DNA from: Pseudovirgaria hyperparasitica
Lineage: Eukaryota > Ascomycota > Dothideomycetes > Acrospermales > Acrospermaceae
Assembly: GCF_010093815.1 (NCBI RefSeq)
Contig: NW_022985549.1
Span: 124,001-188,000, forward strand
DNA: 64,000 nt
Reading direction: 5' to 3'
The notes under the pieces are model-generated. The model searched no databases. It saw only the letters and a program-made list of their open reading frames with translations, and was not told where the DNA came from. Positions 28,389-39,483 of this stretch are shown piece by piece. How positions within the stretch are numbered: position 1 is the stretch's first letter; every line of letters begins with the position of its first letter. Both the position numbers and the translations under genes were made by a program.

Positions 28389-29875
28389 ATGGCCGACGCG
28401 TTCAAAACCCGGACAATGAAGCGGAAGAACGTCAAGGGCCTGGCCTTGAGCGCACCACAGCCAAAGGCGTTAGCCCCATCCGCCGGCGACGCTCAAATAC
28501 CAGGTGCTATAGGCAATGATGAAGGGCGGACTGACACACTGGAGATTGGTGTCGAATTCAGATTGGACCTTAAAGCAGAGGATCTCCTTCCATTGAAAGA
28601 ATTGGGTTCTGGAAATGGCGGAACAGTTAGCAAAGTCCAGCACGCTGCAACAAAAGTCGTAATGGCGCGGAAGGTCTGATATCCCCGCGAGCTATACTTT
28701 AATATCCTGATATCCCTACAGGTCATCCATGTCGAAGCCAAGAACGAGATCCGAAAGAGGATCGTGCGCGAGCTCCGAATTATGCATGATTGCAATTCCG
28801 AATATATTGTGGATTTCTATGGAGCCTTTCAAAATGAATCTGGAGATGTGGTGATGTGTATGGAATACATGAACACCGGGTAAGCATTGCTCGTGACTTA
28901 GAATCTACTTTAGGCTAACATGCACTCGACATTAGCTCTCTCGACTATATATCGAAGACATTTGGACCCGTCAGGGTCGACGTACTCGGAAAGATTGCGG
29001 AAGCTGTGTTAGGCGGTTTGACTTACCTGTGGACCGCTCACCGCATCATGCACCGCGACTTGAAACCTTCGAATATTCTCGTCAACTCAAGGGGTCATAT
29101 CAAGCTTTGCGACTTTGGTGTCTCGAGCGAGTTGGAGGGCTCTATAGCAGAAACATTCGTAGGGACTGGTACCTACATGGCCCCAGAACGGATACAGGGA
29201 TCACCGTACACAGTGAAGTCAGATGTTTGGAGTGTTGGATTATCGCTAATGGAACTGGCGATCGGCAAATTTCCATTCGGCAGCGACAACGATGGAGACG
29301 AGCCAGGAGGTCCCCAAGGTATCCTAGATCTATTACAGCAGATCGTTCTCGAACCCGCACCGAAGCTCCCGAAAAGTGATGCCTTCCCATCGATCTTAGA
29401 AGACATGATAGCGAAGTGTATGATGAAGGATCCTAACCAAAGGCCCTCGCCGCAAGAACTTTATGTGAGTTTCGTAGGAGCAGAAACTACCACAGCATTT
29501 ACTAATCTTATGTATTAGGAGCACGATGCTTTCCTCCTAGCAGCAAAACGAACTCCTGTCGATCTCGAAGCTTGGGCGGTGAGCATGATGGAACGACAAA
29601 ACCGGAGGTCCCATCTTGGCCCTATTCCTTCTCCTTCAACACGTGCACTTCTTCGCGAAGGTACCGCTTCCCCGTCAGCAACTCCGGCTCCAGAAAAGAC
29701 ACCTACAGCGGAGACGAACGGAAAAATTCCTGCGTCTATGAGACCAAGTCTGCCTCTTCGTACATCTAGCGCATCACAGGTCCCAAGGGAAACTTCCACT
29801 ATGTCCCTACCCATACGACCTGCGCCTCCACCGGCTGGACCGCTCCCACAGGTTCCCAGGAAGCCGACATCTTAG
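28389..29875 (+). CDS. STE7: MAP kinase kinase, STE7 type (mating/invasive-growth cascade)
   Basis: Dual-specificity kinase that activates the Fus3/Kss1-type MAP kinase, controlling mating, filamentation and, in pathogens, infection structures. Exons: 28389-28673, 28722-28879, 28936-29464, 29519-29875, 442 residues. The start MADAFKTRTMKRKNVKGLAL matches the conserved beginning of filamentous-fungal Ste7 proteins and contains a MAPK docking motif (KRK followed by LAL). Kinase motifs are GSGNGG (73-78), VMARK (Lys95), HRDLKPSN, DFGVSS and the MAPKK activation loop SIAETFVGTGTYMAPER, with Ser and Thr spaced as in other MAPKKs. The C-terminus (RRSHLGPIPSPS... PQVPRKPTS) is the Pro-rich tail typical of this subfamily and separates it from Pbs2 and Mkk1/2. 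Intron 1 (28674-28721) has the poor donor GTCTGA; no alternative exists nearby, and retention would put a stop at the second codon. Confidence 0.93.
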
Positions 29876-31081
29876 ATCGAGCGGAAGCCTTAAGATGAGA
29901 ATCTATTTGCTGAGCATGTTGACAATGGTGCCTGATGTATAGGTTACATGCGTTACATCCCTTGAAGCCCTGCTTGTCTACTAGGGCAGCTGTGACCACG
30001 TAGAGTCACTCTTCGAACTTGAGAAGGCATAGACGTTACACTTCTTGCTTGGTCGAAATGACAAAAAGGCTCGCAACGAGGACTTGACCTGTCCTATTTT
30101 ATTTTTGAGATCGCATGGCATTGACAGGCGTTCTTGGTTAGCATTGCGCCTCGAGCGGCGCATGGCAGGTCCGAACGATATGAAACCAATTCGTGATGCA
30201 TGACATGAGCACGTAGCACGAATAGACAATCAACTACCAGCTCTGCACTTCATAATTTCTGTATGTATCTTTGCATAGAGGACTGTGGATGAGGCAATCC
30301 TGGCATATGAACCTGAAGACCAACATCAAACCTTACGTACCTCATAGACTAGCCATGTTTCATTCTATAGAGGTGTTTACACAGATCAAGGCGGCACATG
30401 CTATGATGGTTTCGCATTTGTTGCCTTCGATGATCCATGTCCAGGTTTGTTATTGGTTCGCGGTGGAGGGCCCAACGCCGAAACTACGAAAGAGTCTAAA
30501 AGAAGCCAGCTGATCGCGTGCACCTTATATACCCTGCCTGATACTCCGCATTGGCTTTCCTGCACTTACATTAGATTCGGATCGCAATGTCTCTACAACC
30601 TATCAAGGGCACATCTCTACATCACAAGATCGTGCGGCGTCAACCGCAACAGTGATGGCCCGCGATGACCGCCAGTGTGATGATGCGCTTACAGGTGGAA
30701 CATTTGGGCATACTACACTAAGACTATTGAACTGCCAGCTCTAGGCACTCCTCCGGCAAGCTGTTGGGTTCAAGTTAGAACCCAACAAACTCACAAAGCG
30801 ATACGTTTATTTTTATAAAGGATGAGGCCTGACTTAGCAGGGGCATTCAACAAAAGCTTTGCCTTATCCCTGTAGCCCCACACTACATTCGTCTGGAAAG
30901 CTGTGTTCGCTACACAAACTGACCAGGGTCTTTGCGACCCCTACTGCTTGTTCATCGCTATTCAAGGAAGAAGGGGACGAAAGGGGTTGAGATCCGTTCT
31001 AGTCCTACTATTATATATGAAGTGAAGAGAATCTTCTTTCTGTGTATTTCACTTGAATCGACATCTATCATTGAGGGGACG
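29876..31081. other. Intergenic and amylase promoter region
   Basis: Contains no supported gene. At 30762-30787 there is a perfect inverted repeat with 10-bp arms (TGTTGGGTTC and GAACCCAACA) around a 6-base spacer. CCCCAC at 30876-30881 reads GTGGGG on the reverse strand and fits the degenerate CreA site SYGGRG, but such hits are frequent by chance. A CGG-N8-TGG at about 30754 resembles, without matching, the AmyR consensus. Confidence 0.4.
31011..31018 (+). promoter_or_regulatory. TATA-like element of the amylase gene
   Basis: TTATATAT lies about 65-70 bases upstream of the amylase ATG, a plausible distance for a fungal core promoter. No transcription start was measured, so this is a positional inference. 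Confidence 0.4.
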
Positions 31082-32823
31082 ATGAAGCTGCCGTCTGTAT
31101 TGTTGATTGGCATTTTTGCTGTTTTGGGAAGCACTGTCCATGCTGCCACACCCGATCAATGGCGCTCAAGATCGGTATATCAATTATTGACGGACAGGTA
31201 AGCATCCGATGGGGCTGATGCAGATCAAGCTGATAAAAATAGATTTGCTCGAACTGATACAAGCACCACATCACGATGCAACACCGAAGAAGGACTATAT
31301 TGTGGCGGCACATGGCGAGGCGTGATTAATAAGTTAGACTATATTCAGAATATGGGATTCACTGCTGTCAGTAATGGTCTTGCATCATATTAGAGAAGAA
31401 CGATACTGATGCTTGTAGATCTACATTTCCCCAATTACCTTTAATATCGAAGGCGACACTGGCTATGGCTATGGCTATCATGGTTTCTGGCAACAGAATA
31501 TCTACGAACTCAACAGCAACTTCGGAAGTGCTCAAGACCTAAGAGATCTTGCACAAGCTTTACACGATCGGGGAATGGTGCGTTCTTGTTCCAGAAATCC
31601 GACCAGAACTAATGATGGCTACTAGTACCTAATGGTTGATATTGTCGTTAATCATTTCGCCTGGCCGGGTGCCTTCAATACCATCACCTACAGCAAATTC
31701 ACTCCTTTCAATCAAGCATCCGACTATCACTCGTACTGCCTCATATCTGACTATGATAATCAAAGTCAAGTCGAGAACTGCTGGCTTGGTGACGATAAAG
31801 TATTGCTTCCTGATTTAAATACACAAGATCCAAGGATTGCCAGCACATTGAATGACTGGGTGCGTAGTATTGTGTCAAACTACTCTAGTAAGTTCGGAAA
31901 CCTAGTAATAGAGTTGTAATCATGAGCTAAAACTGCCATAGTTGATGGTCTTCGCATAGATACTGTTAAGCACATCGATAAACTTTTTTTCCCTGACTTC
32001 GTCTCCTCATCGGGCGTCTTCGCTACCGGCGAGGTTCTCGACGGCGACCCTGGTTATCTCTGCGACTACCAGAACTACCTTCCCAGTGTCTTCAACTACC
32101 CTGCGTACGTCCTTATATACTTTACCCCTTTTCTTACTGATATATTCAAGCTACTATCAAGCCATCGCCGCCTTTACTAACTCGTCTGGCTCCATCGCTA
32201 ACCTCGCAAACTCCATCGACGCCATCAAGAACACTTGCAAGGACACGACTCTGTTGGGATCGTTTACAGAAAATCACGACATGCCACGTTTCGCCAGTAA
32301 AACGCAGGATATCAGCCAAGCTAAGAGCATCATCGCATATACGATCCTGGCTGACGGCATCCCCTTTATATATGCTGGTCAAGAACAGCACTACGCTGGT
32401 GGAAAAGACCCGTATAATCGCGAGGCCACGTGGTTGAGCGGGTACAAGACCGATGGAGAGCTTTATAAGCTTGTTCAGGCTCTAAACCAGGTCCGCAATC
32501 GGGCTATCTATGTGGCGGATAGCTATTTGGCATATAAAAACTATCCGATATGGAATGATGCGAACACGATTGCGATGCGAAAAGGATTTGATGGAAATCA
32601 AATCGTGGCAGTGTTGAGTAATAGGGGCGCCGGCTCAGGGAGCGTGGGCATCAGTGTGCCAAATCATGGGTTTGCGGCCGGCACACAACTGTTGGATGTA
32701 TTGGGATGTGCAATGGTCACAGTGGATGGGAACGGATATATCCAAACAACAATCGTAGATGGGGTCCCGAAGGTGTTTTATCCTCTCTTGCAAACAAAGG
32801 GGAGTGGAATCTGTGGAATGTGA
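31082..32823 (+). CDS. Secreted alpha-amylase, GH13 TAKA type
   Basis: Extracellular endo-acting enzyme that cleaves internal alpha-1,4 bonds of starch. Six exons: 31082-31197, 31243-31366, 31419-31577, 31626-31887, 31942-32104, 32151-32823, giving 498 residues against 499 for Aspergillus TAKA-amylase. A signal peptide ([21 protein letters not shown]) ends near residue 21. All four GH13 conserved regions are present: [15 protein letters not shown] (nucleophile Asp227), GEVLDG (acid/base Glu251) and FTENHD (Asp318). These are exactly TAKA residues 206, 230 and 297 shifted by the 21-residue signal peptide, which independently supports the exon assembly. There is no C-terminal starch-binding domain. 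Intron 2 uses a GTCAGT donor. Expression is probably induced by starch/maltose and repressed by glucose as in relatives, but no clear AmyR site is visible. Confidence 0.95.
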
Positions 32824-33168
32824 TCGAGGACGATAACAGGACCAATCCCTCAAGATACATGGCAATATATGTCTGATCAATGCGCACAGTATATATGTAG
32901 CCAACCCATGCTATAGCCTAGAGTTGCCATAGCACTTTTAAGGCCTCGTATGAGGTTGTATGGTACCTAACACCTCACCTCAACCACACTTTGTATCCGC
33001 GCACAAAAACAAAAGAAAAACAGTACGCATAATACGCGGCACTTATCCACCCTTCTCCATTTTCCTCATGTTACTTTTGAAATATCGCACACACATACAC
33101 GACTTGACATAACCACGGTCGGCAAGCAATTTTATCTCTTTACCCCTTTTATTGAACCTATAACCACA
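32824..33168. other. Short intergenic, nothing recognised
   Basis: 345 bases between two forward genes. It should hold the amylase terminator and the promoter of the DUF3669 gene; no specific element can be named. Confidence 0.4.
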
Positions 33169-34422
33169 ATGGCCATACCAGCAGCACCACTGCCATGTAT
33201 ATCCTGCATCCATCCATGCCACTGTACCGACCCACCCTATCTCTCGCGCACTCCAAACTCCCCCCGATCCCTCAAGCCTCGCGACCCGCCGTTCATCGCA
33301 ATTGGCGCCGGTGCAAGTAGCATCGTCTATGCCCGAAGAAATCGTCACAATCCGCACCTGTCATCGAGCAGTCCCGCCCGCTGCGTCCTCAAGCGCTCAC
33401 TCAACACCCTCGAAAGTGACCTGGCTATCTGGAACGAATACGTCATGCACGCCCGCGTGCTACAGAGCTTAGCGGAGTGCAAGCCCACGCTCGCACCCAC
33501 AATCTCGGTGCCTGCGTGCCACGACCTCGTGCTCGCAGGTCCACGCTTTGACAATTGGTGGGCAACGCGCGAAGCGCGCTTTCCGTCATCCGAGAAAGAG
33601 CGTGGGTGCATCGCCATATCAGAGCGTATCCGGGGCTTCGGCGGCAAGGAGATCGATGCTGTGGACGATAAGCTGTGGCTTGATGGGCTGTGTCGACAGG
33701 CGATCCAGGGAGAGGAGGAGGAGAGTGTGTTGCTCAGGGTGTATCTGGGACGCACTAAAAGACTGAGTGGGGGAACCAGCCCGGGCAAGTCTGAACTGGG
33801 CGATTATGCGCTGTGTGTGGATCAGATGGAGGCGTTGGAGTTGCCGATGGAAGAGTATGCGCGAAGTATGGCGGAGGTGTTGGCAATAATGTACTTTGAT
33901 GTAGGCATGGATGCAGCAGGGATTGAGTTTGTGATTGCGCCGCCACGGGCGAAACCACGTGAACGAAACGTCGGTAAATTCCAGGAGATGGGCTTGGGTG
34001 GCCCGGATTCACCGTGGATTTCGGAGGCGTTGGGAACGCATACTTTGTGGTTATTGGACTTCGACGAGGTGAAGAACGTGGTATGGGGGCGGGAAGGACT
34101 GGAGAGGGCTGCGATAGCCTTCCTTGATAATAATCCTTACTTCCCGCGACCGGGCCAAAAGCACAAGAGTGATCGCATGTTGTGGAAGGTATTCAAGAGT
34201 AGATTCCTGGAGGCTAGTAAGATGATCATTGGGAGAAAATCGGTCGACGAGGCCGATAAATTGATGGACATGCCGGGGGCGTTCATGAATAAGCTCGAGC
34301 AAATCGTGGACGAGAAGAATCGAGCATCGATTAGGCTCGTATATTCGTTCGAGAATATCAAGGTTGGGGACAACCCTAAGTGTGCTATTCAAGATTTCGC
34401 TTTTGTCTTGTCAAGAACATGA
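33169..34422 (+). CDS. DUF3669 domain protein, function unknown
   Basis: Intronless, 417 residues, start ATG at 33169. The sequence FIAIGAGASSIVYAR followed by CVLKRS near the N-terminus resembles a degenerate kinase-like lobe. The C-terminal part (LWLLDFDEVKNV... AAIAFLDNNPYFPRPG) is the hallmark of DUF3669, a fungus-specific family sometimes mislabelled 'zinc finger protein'. Motif LLDFD sits where aminoglycoside-phosphotransferase-like folds place their metal-binding Asp, but an HRD-type catalytic loop is not evident, so activity is uncertain. The N-terminal 20 residues contain five Cys/His positions (CISCIHPCHC), unlike a signal peptide. Family members tend to lie in variable fungal regions. 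Function unknown. Confidence 0.8.
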   Translation: MAIPAAPLPCISCIHPCHCTDPPYLSRTPNSPRSLKPRDPPFIAIGAGASSIVYARRNRHNPHLSSSSPARCVLKRSLNTLESDLAIWNEYVMHARVLQSLAECKPTLAPTISVPACHDLVLAGPRFDNWWATREARFPSSEKERGCIAISERIRGFGGKEIDAVDDKLWLDGLCRQAIQGEEEESVLLRVYLGRTKRLSGGTSPGKSELGDYALCVDQMEALELPMEEYARSMAEVLAIMYFDVGMDAAGIEFVIAPPRAKPRERNVGKFQEMGLGGPDSPWISEALGTHTLWLLDFDEVKNVVWGREGLERAAIAFLDNNPYFPRPGQKHKSDRMLWKVFKSRFLEASKMIIGRKSVDEADKLMDMPGAFMNKLEQIVDEKNRASIRLVYSFENIKVGDNPKCAIQDFAFVLSRT

Positions 34423-34925
34423 TATGCTTTGGCTAAACACATCAACTTGGCAGTATATATCTACATCTTGAATAGGGGAAGTGCGTACTGTATACAGAGT
34501 AGCTAAGCGAAAGATACAGCCATTTCACATTTTGCATCCTTAGACCAAATCTTGTCGATCTCCATGAAGAAACAGATTTAACGGTATTCGAATTCCAGTT
34601 CCAGAATCATTATGATCATCCTAAGTCGAAGGATCTCTAGCGTCACGTGCGTCGATCAGCGTTGAACGAGGCCTCATATGGGGGCCAAAATCTATAGCTT
34701 AAAATCAACTATAAGAACGATGAGGTGCCGTTTGATGTCACGGTCAACAGGTGACTATTGGCTTTTCCAAGTCCTGATTTGGCTCCTGGCTCTGTCAAGT
34801 TTACGACTAGCATAATTTGATTTTGTTTACACAACGTGCAACTAAAGTCAGGCTGTGTAACGTCGATGAAAACGCTCAAAACCGAACACAGTGTCAATAT
34901 CATAAAGCTCTGCGAAACCTTCAGA
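34423..34925. other. Intergenic, nothing recognised
   Basis: About 500 bases before the acyltransferase start. No conserved coding sequence. The frame continuous with the next gene extends upstream through an ATG at 34866, an alternative start. Confidence 0.4.
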
Positions 34926-36448
34926 ATGTGGCCCTTCTGGAGTAAAAAACCCACAGCGCCAGCAACGGTCCCTACGGACAAAATTATACCTCTTCATAAG
35001 ATGGATGATACTCCGATTTTCCGCTCAATGGCCTTCTACTCAACCATGCGTTTTGATGCTGTCCTTGACCCCGAGAAACTTCGAGGTGCTCTGGAGACAT
35101 TGTTGGAGACGGGAGATTGGAGGAAACTTGGAGCACGTCTCCGCCTCAATGTCAGTTTGATCCCAAGTGTGAAGCCATAAGTTAATGCTGAGGTGAATTA
35201 AAGGATACCACTAAGAAGCTCGAATATCATATTCCTGCAAGTTTCAGTGCTGAAAGACCGGCATTCATTTACGTTCGTGAGCGGTTTGAATGCAGGATCG
35301 AAGAACATGCGTTGGCATCTCAGCTACCCAAGGCGTCGATACGGCCAACTGTAATGGCAGATACAGACAGTTTTGAACCTCTTGTTAGGCTGCGGAAAGA
35401 CGCACCGACTAGGCTCGAGGATTGGCTGTATACTGACGAGCCCCAGCTTACGTTGGCTATCGTCTCATTCGAAGATGCGACACTTGTCACTGTCTCATGG
35501 CCTCATACCTTGATCGACGCGGCTGGTCTAGCGTATTTACTCAAAGCCTGGTCGGACATTCTGAGCGGTCATGTTGAGCGAGTACCAGCTATTGCAGGTT
35601 TTGACACGGATCCGCTTGAAACGCTTGGCTCGAAGCCAATAGAGGAACACGTAATGTCTAAATGGCGAGTGAAAGGTTTTCAAATCTTCTTGTTCATCAT
35701 CAATTATATACTAGACATTATTTGGTACCCAAAAGAGTCTGGACGAGCCATCTGCATTCCTCCATCTGTATTCCAGCGGATCAAGGAGGAGTGCGCGACA
35801 TATATTTCGGCGGCTCATTCTATGCACAACGTCAAACTGACTGACGGCGATGTGCTGTCAGCTCTGATAGCTCGCCTTATGTGCGTCAACCTGCCACATA
35901 ACAATCGTACACTGTCCATCGTCAATGTGGTCGAGTTGCGTAGGCCTCTAGCCGAAGATTTATTGCTTCCTGGCAAGGCATATATCTCTAACGCTGTCAT
36001 TGGGGCTGTTGCTTTGACAACGGTGAAGGATGTCTTTACTCAAGCGCTTGGTGCTACGGCGCTGAAAGTCCGAAATGCCATCAGAACACAACGCACACGC
36101 GCACAAGTCGAGACTTTTATGTTTTTCGTCCAAGAGGCTAAAGGTATGCCGGTCTTGTTCGGTGACGGAAACATGAAAATGGTCAATGTGACGAATTGGA
36201 CAGGAGCTAAGTTCTATGAGACGGACTTTTCCGCTGCTATCGTGGGTAATAATGTAGGGCCCCGTAGTGGGGATACGGTCAGCGGCAAACCGAGTTATAT
36301 TAATGTTTCTGGCATCTCGAACGATTTCAAGCGGAGAGGTTCGGCAGCGGTGGTGGGGCGAGACGTGCTGGGGAACTACTGGATTATTCCTTGGATTAAA
36401 AATAACGAGTGGAAGAAGGTAGAAGAGTATATCTCTAGCCTGGAATGA
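34926..36448 (+). CDS. BAHD-like acyl-CoA-dependent acyltransferase
   Basis: Exons 34926-35150 and 35204-36448 (53-bp intron with a GTCAGT donor), 489 residues. The intron joins GARLRLN to DTTKKLEYHIPASF, a typical run of the N-terminal subdomain, which supports the junction. The catalytic HxxxD motif is SWPHTLIDAAG (His176, Asp180). The second family motif, DFGWG in plants, is represented only by ETDFSAAIVG, as often in fungal members. These enzymes transfer an acyl group from CoA to an alcohol or amine, commonly on secondary metabolites; the substrate cannot be read from sequence. The start MWPFWSKKP at 34926 is chosen because fungal homologues begin with a short W-P-W/F segment before IIPLH; ATG 34866 would add 20 residues. 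A hydrophobic stretch (FQIFLFIINYILDIIWY) sits mid-protein. No PKS or NRPS lies nearby. Confidence 0.85.
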
Positions 36449-36753
36449 AAGTACAAATAGGAGAGAGATATGGTTGGAGGCGTTGTTGGAAAAAGACTGC
36501 TTCTGGCCCGTCGCCGGGATCCGGATAGGCTTAGCGTCGCCCCCTACCCGTTTCTTTAGATAGATTCATGAATCTAGTTTTCTCCTGAAAATCCGGTCTT
36601 ATGCCCTCTGAAGCCTGCGATTTTATGTTACTTCGTTTACCAGATTTTACGCTGTACTTGCCGTGGAACAGCCCCCCTCACAGCAGAGTCCCAAGCCTGA
36701 TACACCGTTTTGTTTATTCTCTATTATGCTAGCCGCATCCAGGCAAGTTCACT
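36449..36753. other. Short intergenic, nothing recognised
   Basis: 305 bases between two forward genes; no feature beyond the presumed terminator and promoter. Confidence 0.35.
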
Positions 36754-38010
36754 ATGTTTAAAACCATCCGCAACATCTCTTGGAAAGGGTTCAAATATGT
36801 CTTCCTGCCGACCCTGCCTTTGACGTTCTTCCCTATAGTCATTGGCATCATTAATGGAGTCCATTTCGGTATCTATCATGACCGCATGATACGCGAAAAT
36901 ACGGATAAGTTTCTCTATTCTGTCAAATCGGTCGCAAACGATTGGGGCGTCCCGGGGTTCACCTTTCGCGACTTTCAAGATACAAAAAATGATTACCACA
37001 TAATGCGTATCAACAGTAATGATTGGCTGAAGAAATTGAACCTCATATTGCCGACGGAATACACTGATTGGGACAATGTCGATGCACCCATAAATCAATA
37101 CGCAGATCTTGAACAGCTTGTGGCTGATATGGTTTGTCCAAACGCACCACCAAAGGAGCAGTGGATCTATCTGGCCCGGTACAGAATCTTCGACAAATAC
37201 ACTGAGTGGGGCCAAGCGTTTGACAAGGCTCGGCAGCACGCCTACGCGCCTTCGAAACTAAACGAAAGCCATATCTTTCTTGCCGAATGCTCTGGCACTG
37301 CTGATTTTCTCTGTGGTGTATGGCAGATAAAAGCGCCTGCGCTCTTGCATTTTAAGGTTGAAGACGAAAAGATTGATCATGATGATATTCCAGCCGGGCT
37401 TAGCTACAGAGGGGATTATACACATCTACACCCAGTTACCGCTCGGGTGATCGAATTTCCGCTGGAAAACGCATATCTTGAATTGCCACCAAGCGTGTTC
37501 CCTGGCTACAACGAACAACTACTCTCAATCATGAAAAAGTCCGAACTTGTTGAGCAATTCGACGAACATAATTTATTCATGCAAGAAATGAAGCGACACC
37601 AAGAGGCTGTCAATGAACTGTATGATGCCAAGGGTACGTTCCTCTATTATATCAATGAGGCCGACAGCTGGATCGAGGATAATCTCGTGAAGCCTCTGTC
37701 ACTCGGAGACTTCACAGCACTAGTCCACAGTGTCGTTTTCTTGCTGACCTTCGGAGCTTCGACTCTTGGTGTCTTTGTGCCATTAGAGAAAGCCACGGCG
37801 CTGTTCAGCGAATATACAGGTGCACCGAAAAGAGGCGATTACATATTGGCACAGGAAGACCCAAACGATCCTCTAGGTGGCTGGAACCCTATGTCTGCTC
37901 TATTTGGTGGAATGTCAATGGCATTCAAACAAGTAATGGAGATGGCTGCGAAGAACGCTAGCGAGCAAAAGGCAAGAGAGGCAGTGACACCATTCCCAAC
38001 ACCTCCATAG
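36754..38010 (+). CDS. Unknown protein with two hydrophobic segments
   Basis: Intronless, 418 residues, ATG at 36754. I do not recognise a named domain. A hydrophobic segment at about residues 15-42 (YVFLPTLPLTFFPIVIGIINGV) could be a membrane or signal anchor, and a second at about 325-347 (FTALVHSVVFLLTFGASTLGVFVPL) is a good transmembrane helix. Between them is a soluble region with many aromatic and acidic residues (NDYHIMRINSNDWLKKL, TADFLCGVWQIKAPALLHFK) that could be a thioredoxin-like or small alpha/beta domain; this is a guess. The tail is polar and ends with a Pro-rich AVTPFPTPP. The length and even composition argue for a genuine gene. It follows the acyltransferase on the same strand after 305 bases, so co-regulation is possible but unproven. 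Confidence 0.7.
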   Translation: MFKTIRNISWKGFKYVFLPTLPLTFFPIVIGIINGVHFGIYHDRMIRENTDKFLYSVKSVANDWGVPGFTFRDFQDTKNDYHIMRINSNDWLKKLNLILPTEYTDWDNVDAPINQYADLEQLVADMVCPNAPPKEQWIYLARYRIFDKYTEWGQAFDKARQHAYAPSKLNESHIFLAECSGTADFLCGVWQIKAPALLHFKVEDEKIDHDDIPAGLSYRGDYTHLHPVTARVIEFPLENAYLELPPSVFPGYNEQLLSIMKKSELVEQFDEHNLFMQEMKRHQEAVNELYDAKGTFLYYINEADSWIEDNLVKPLSLGDFTALVHSVVFLLTFGASTLGVFVPLEKATALFSEYTGAPKRGDYILAQEDPNDPLGGWNPMSALFGGMSMAFKQVMEMAAKNASEQKAREAVTPFPTPP

Positions 38011-39483
38011 CCTCCTGCCTACAGACATCTGATCTCGTCGACCATTCTGTATTGTGACTTTAGAAGATTTCACGGCCGATCGAGGCCATAGTTCAGGCAT
38101 GCCAGTTCAATGTATCGACAGCTCGAAGTAAAGTCTGGGAGGAAGTTTCGATCCCAGTTCCATCATCTTCCAGCCGGTAAAACAAGCTTTCTGTAATATG
38201 AAGTGAGCCAAATTTCGGTATCGCTACAAGGGCGTAAAGCCACTTCATCATCAAGCGACTGTTGCAAAAGGGTTCAGTGTTCACATTCGAAGTGCTTCAG
38301 CAGTGGCCAGTGACGATCTCAGCATCGGTATAAAATCCTGGCGGCGGCGCGCAACAACCACTGTAATGCCCAAATGTATTCAGCAAGACACTTACGGACG
38401 GCATTTCCGATGGCGACTTCCTCATCAGCACCTTCGCTTTAGACATCAATGTTTCCGATCGATCTGCCACGGCCTCAGGCTGAAGGTGTCGCGTTAGTGC
38501 AACTAGAGTATTTGGGTGAGCAAGGAGCGAAGTCAACAGAGGATGGGTAGCTGCTTTATCTGAACTCATATACGAAGATTGTGAGAAGAACCGTGGAAGT
38601 CCTGCCTCCCAATCTGGTGGGATTCGACGGTGCTAGACAACCACTAGATGTTATCTGCTTTTCTGCTTCGACGGGACTGTCCAGATATGCAGGCAAGGGG
38701 GAGTACGTACCAATGGTTTATCAATCACACAGAAAACCCAACATAACAAGCGTATTTGAAGATATGTGCCCATCACGCTTTCTCCTGTAAGCACCTCATT
38801 GCAGACCATTGCAGAATGTTTGCTTCTCTCTGCTTGATTCTAAAAAGGCAAGAGAGATTTTCCGAGGAAGGACGCCTACAGCTTAGAGCATCAATTTAAT
38901 ACAGGTATCTTGACTCGTTCAATACATTGTATAATGTGCATCCGCAGATCCACGAATATAGCGTTTCATTCTTGATAGTTCTCTTCATCCTGTAGATCAA
39001 ATGTAAGGCCTAATGGTGTCTGTCTCATCTTTCGAGGCACACTTGAAAGATACGAGGATGAGCTTGGCCATATAAGTCAGAATTGAAAGCTGGACGTTTA
39101 GAATAATGTAGCTTACTTAGTACTAGCGCCGGTGCGGAGTTACTTCCGTGCGGCTGCAAGCATTTCCCCATCCATTCCGTTCCTGCCTCGGACATATGGA
39201 TGGAGTGATCCGACGATGACGAATGACGACAATGACGATCGGGCAACCCTGTGCCAAAGGGCCAGATGGAACTAGAATCGCATTTAAATCCCAAACGCTA
39301 TACGATTGGAGCTTGATTCGTGCAAGAATTTGAACCCTGTCCAGACTCCAACTCTCCACTTGAGCTTCACTCAAGTTCCAGACCCTCATCCAAAACATTG
39401 TGTCTTCTCATTTCCAGAACTTAAACCTCAGACTCTATCCAGACATCGACTGAAAGTGATAAGCTCCACAGCACTATCCTAAC
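38011..39483. other. Gene-poor stretch of 1.5 kb
   Basis: Several short frames occur on both strands (for example 38581-38790 forward), none with family resemblance or a convincing exon structure. The last 300 bases are the likely promoter of the methyltransferase gene. No repeat or RNA gene identified. Confidence 0.4.

Noticed and set aside
30762-30787. Terminal repeat of a mobile element
   Set aside because: Only a single short dyad is visible, with no second copy, target-site duplication or element body in the window.
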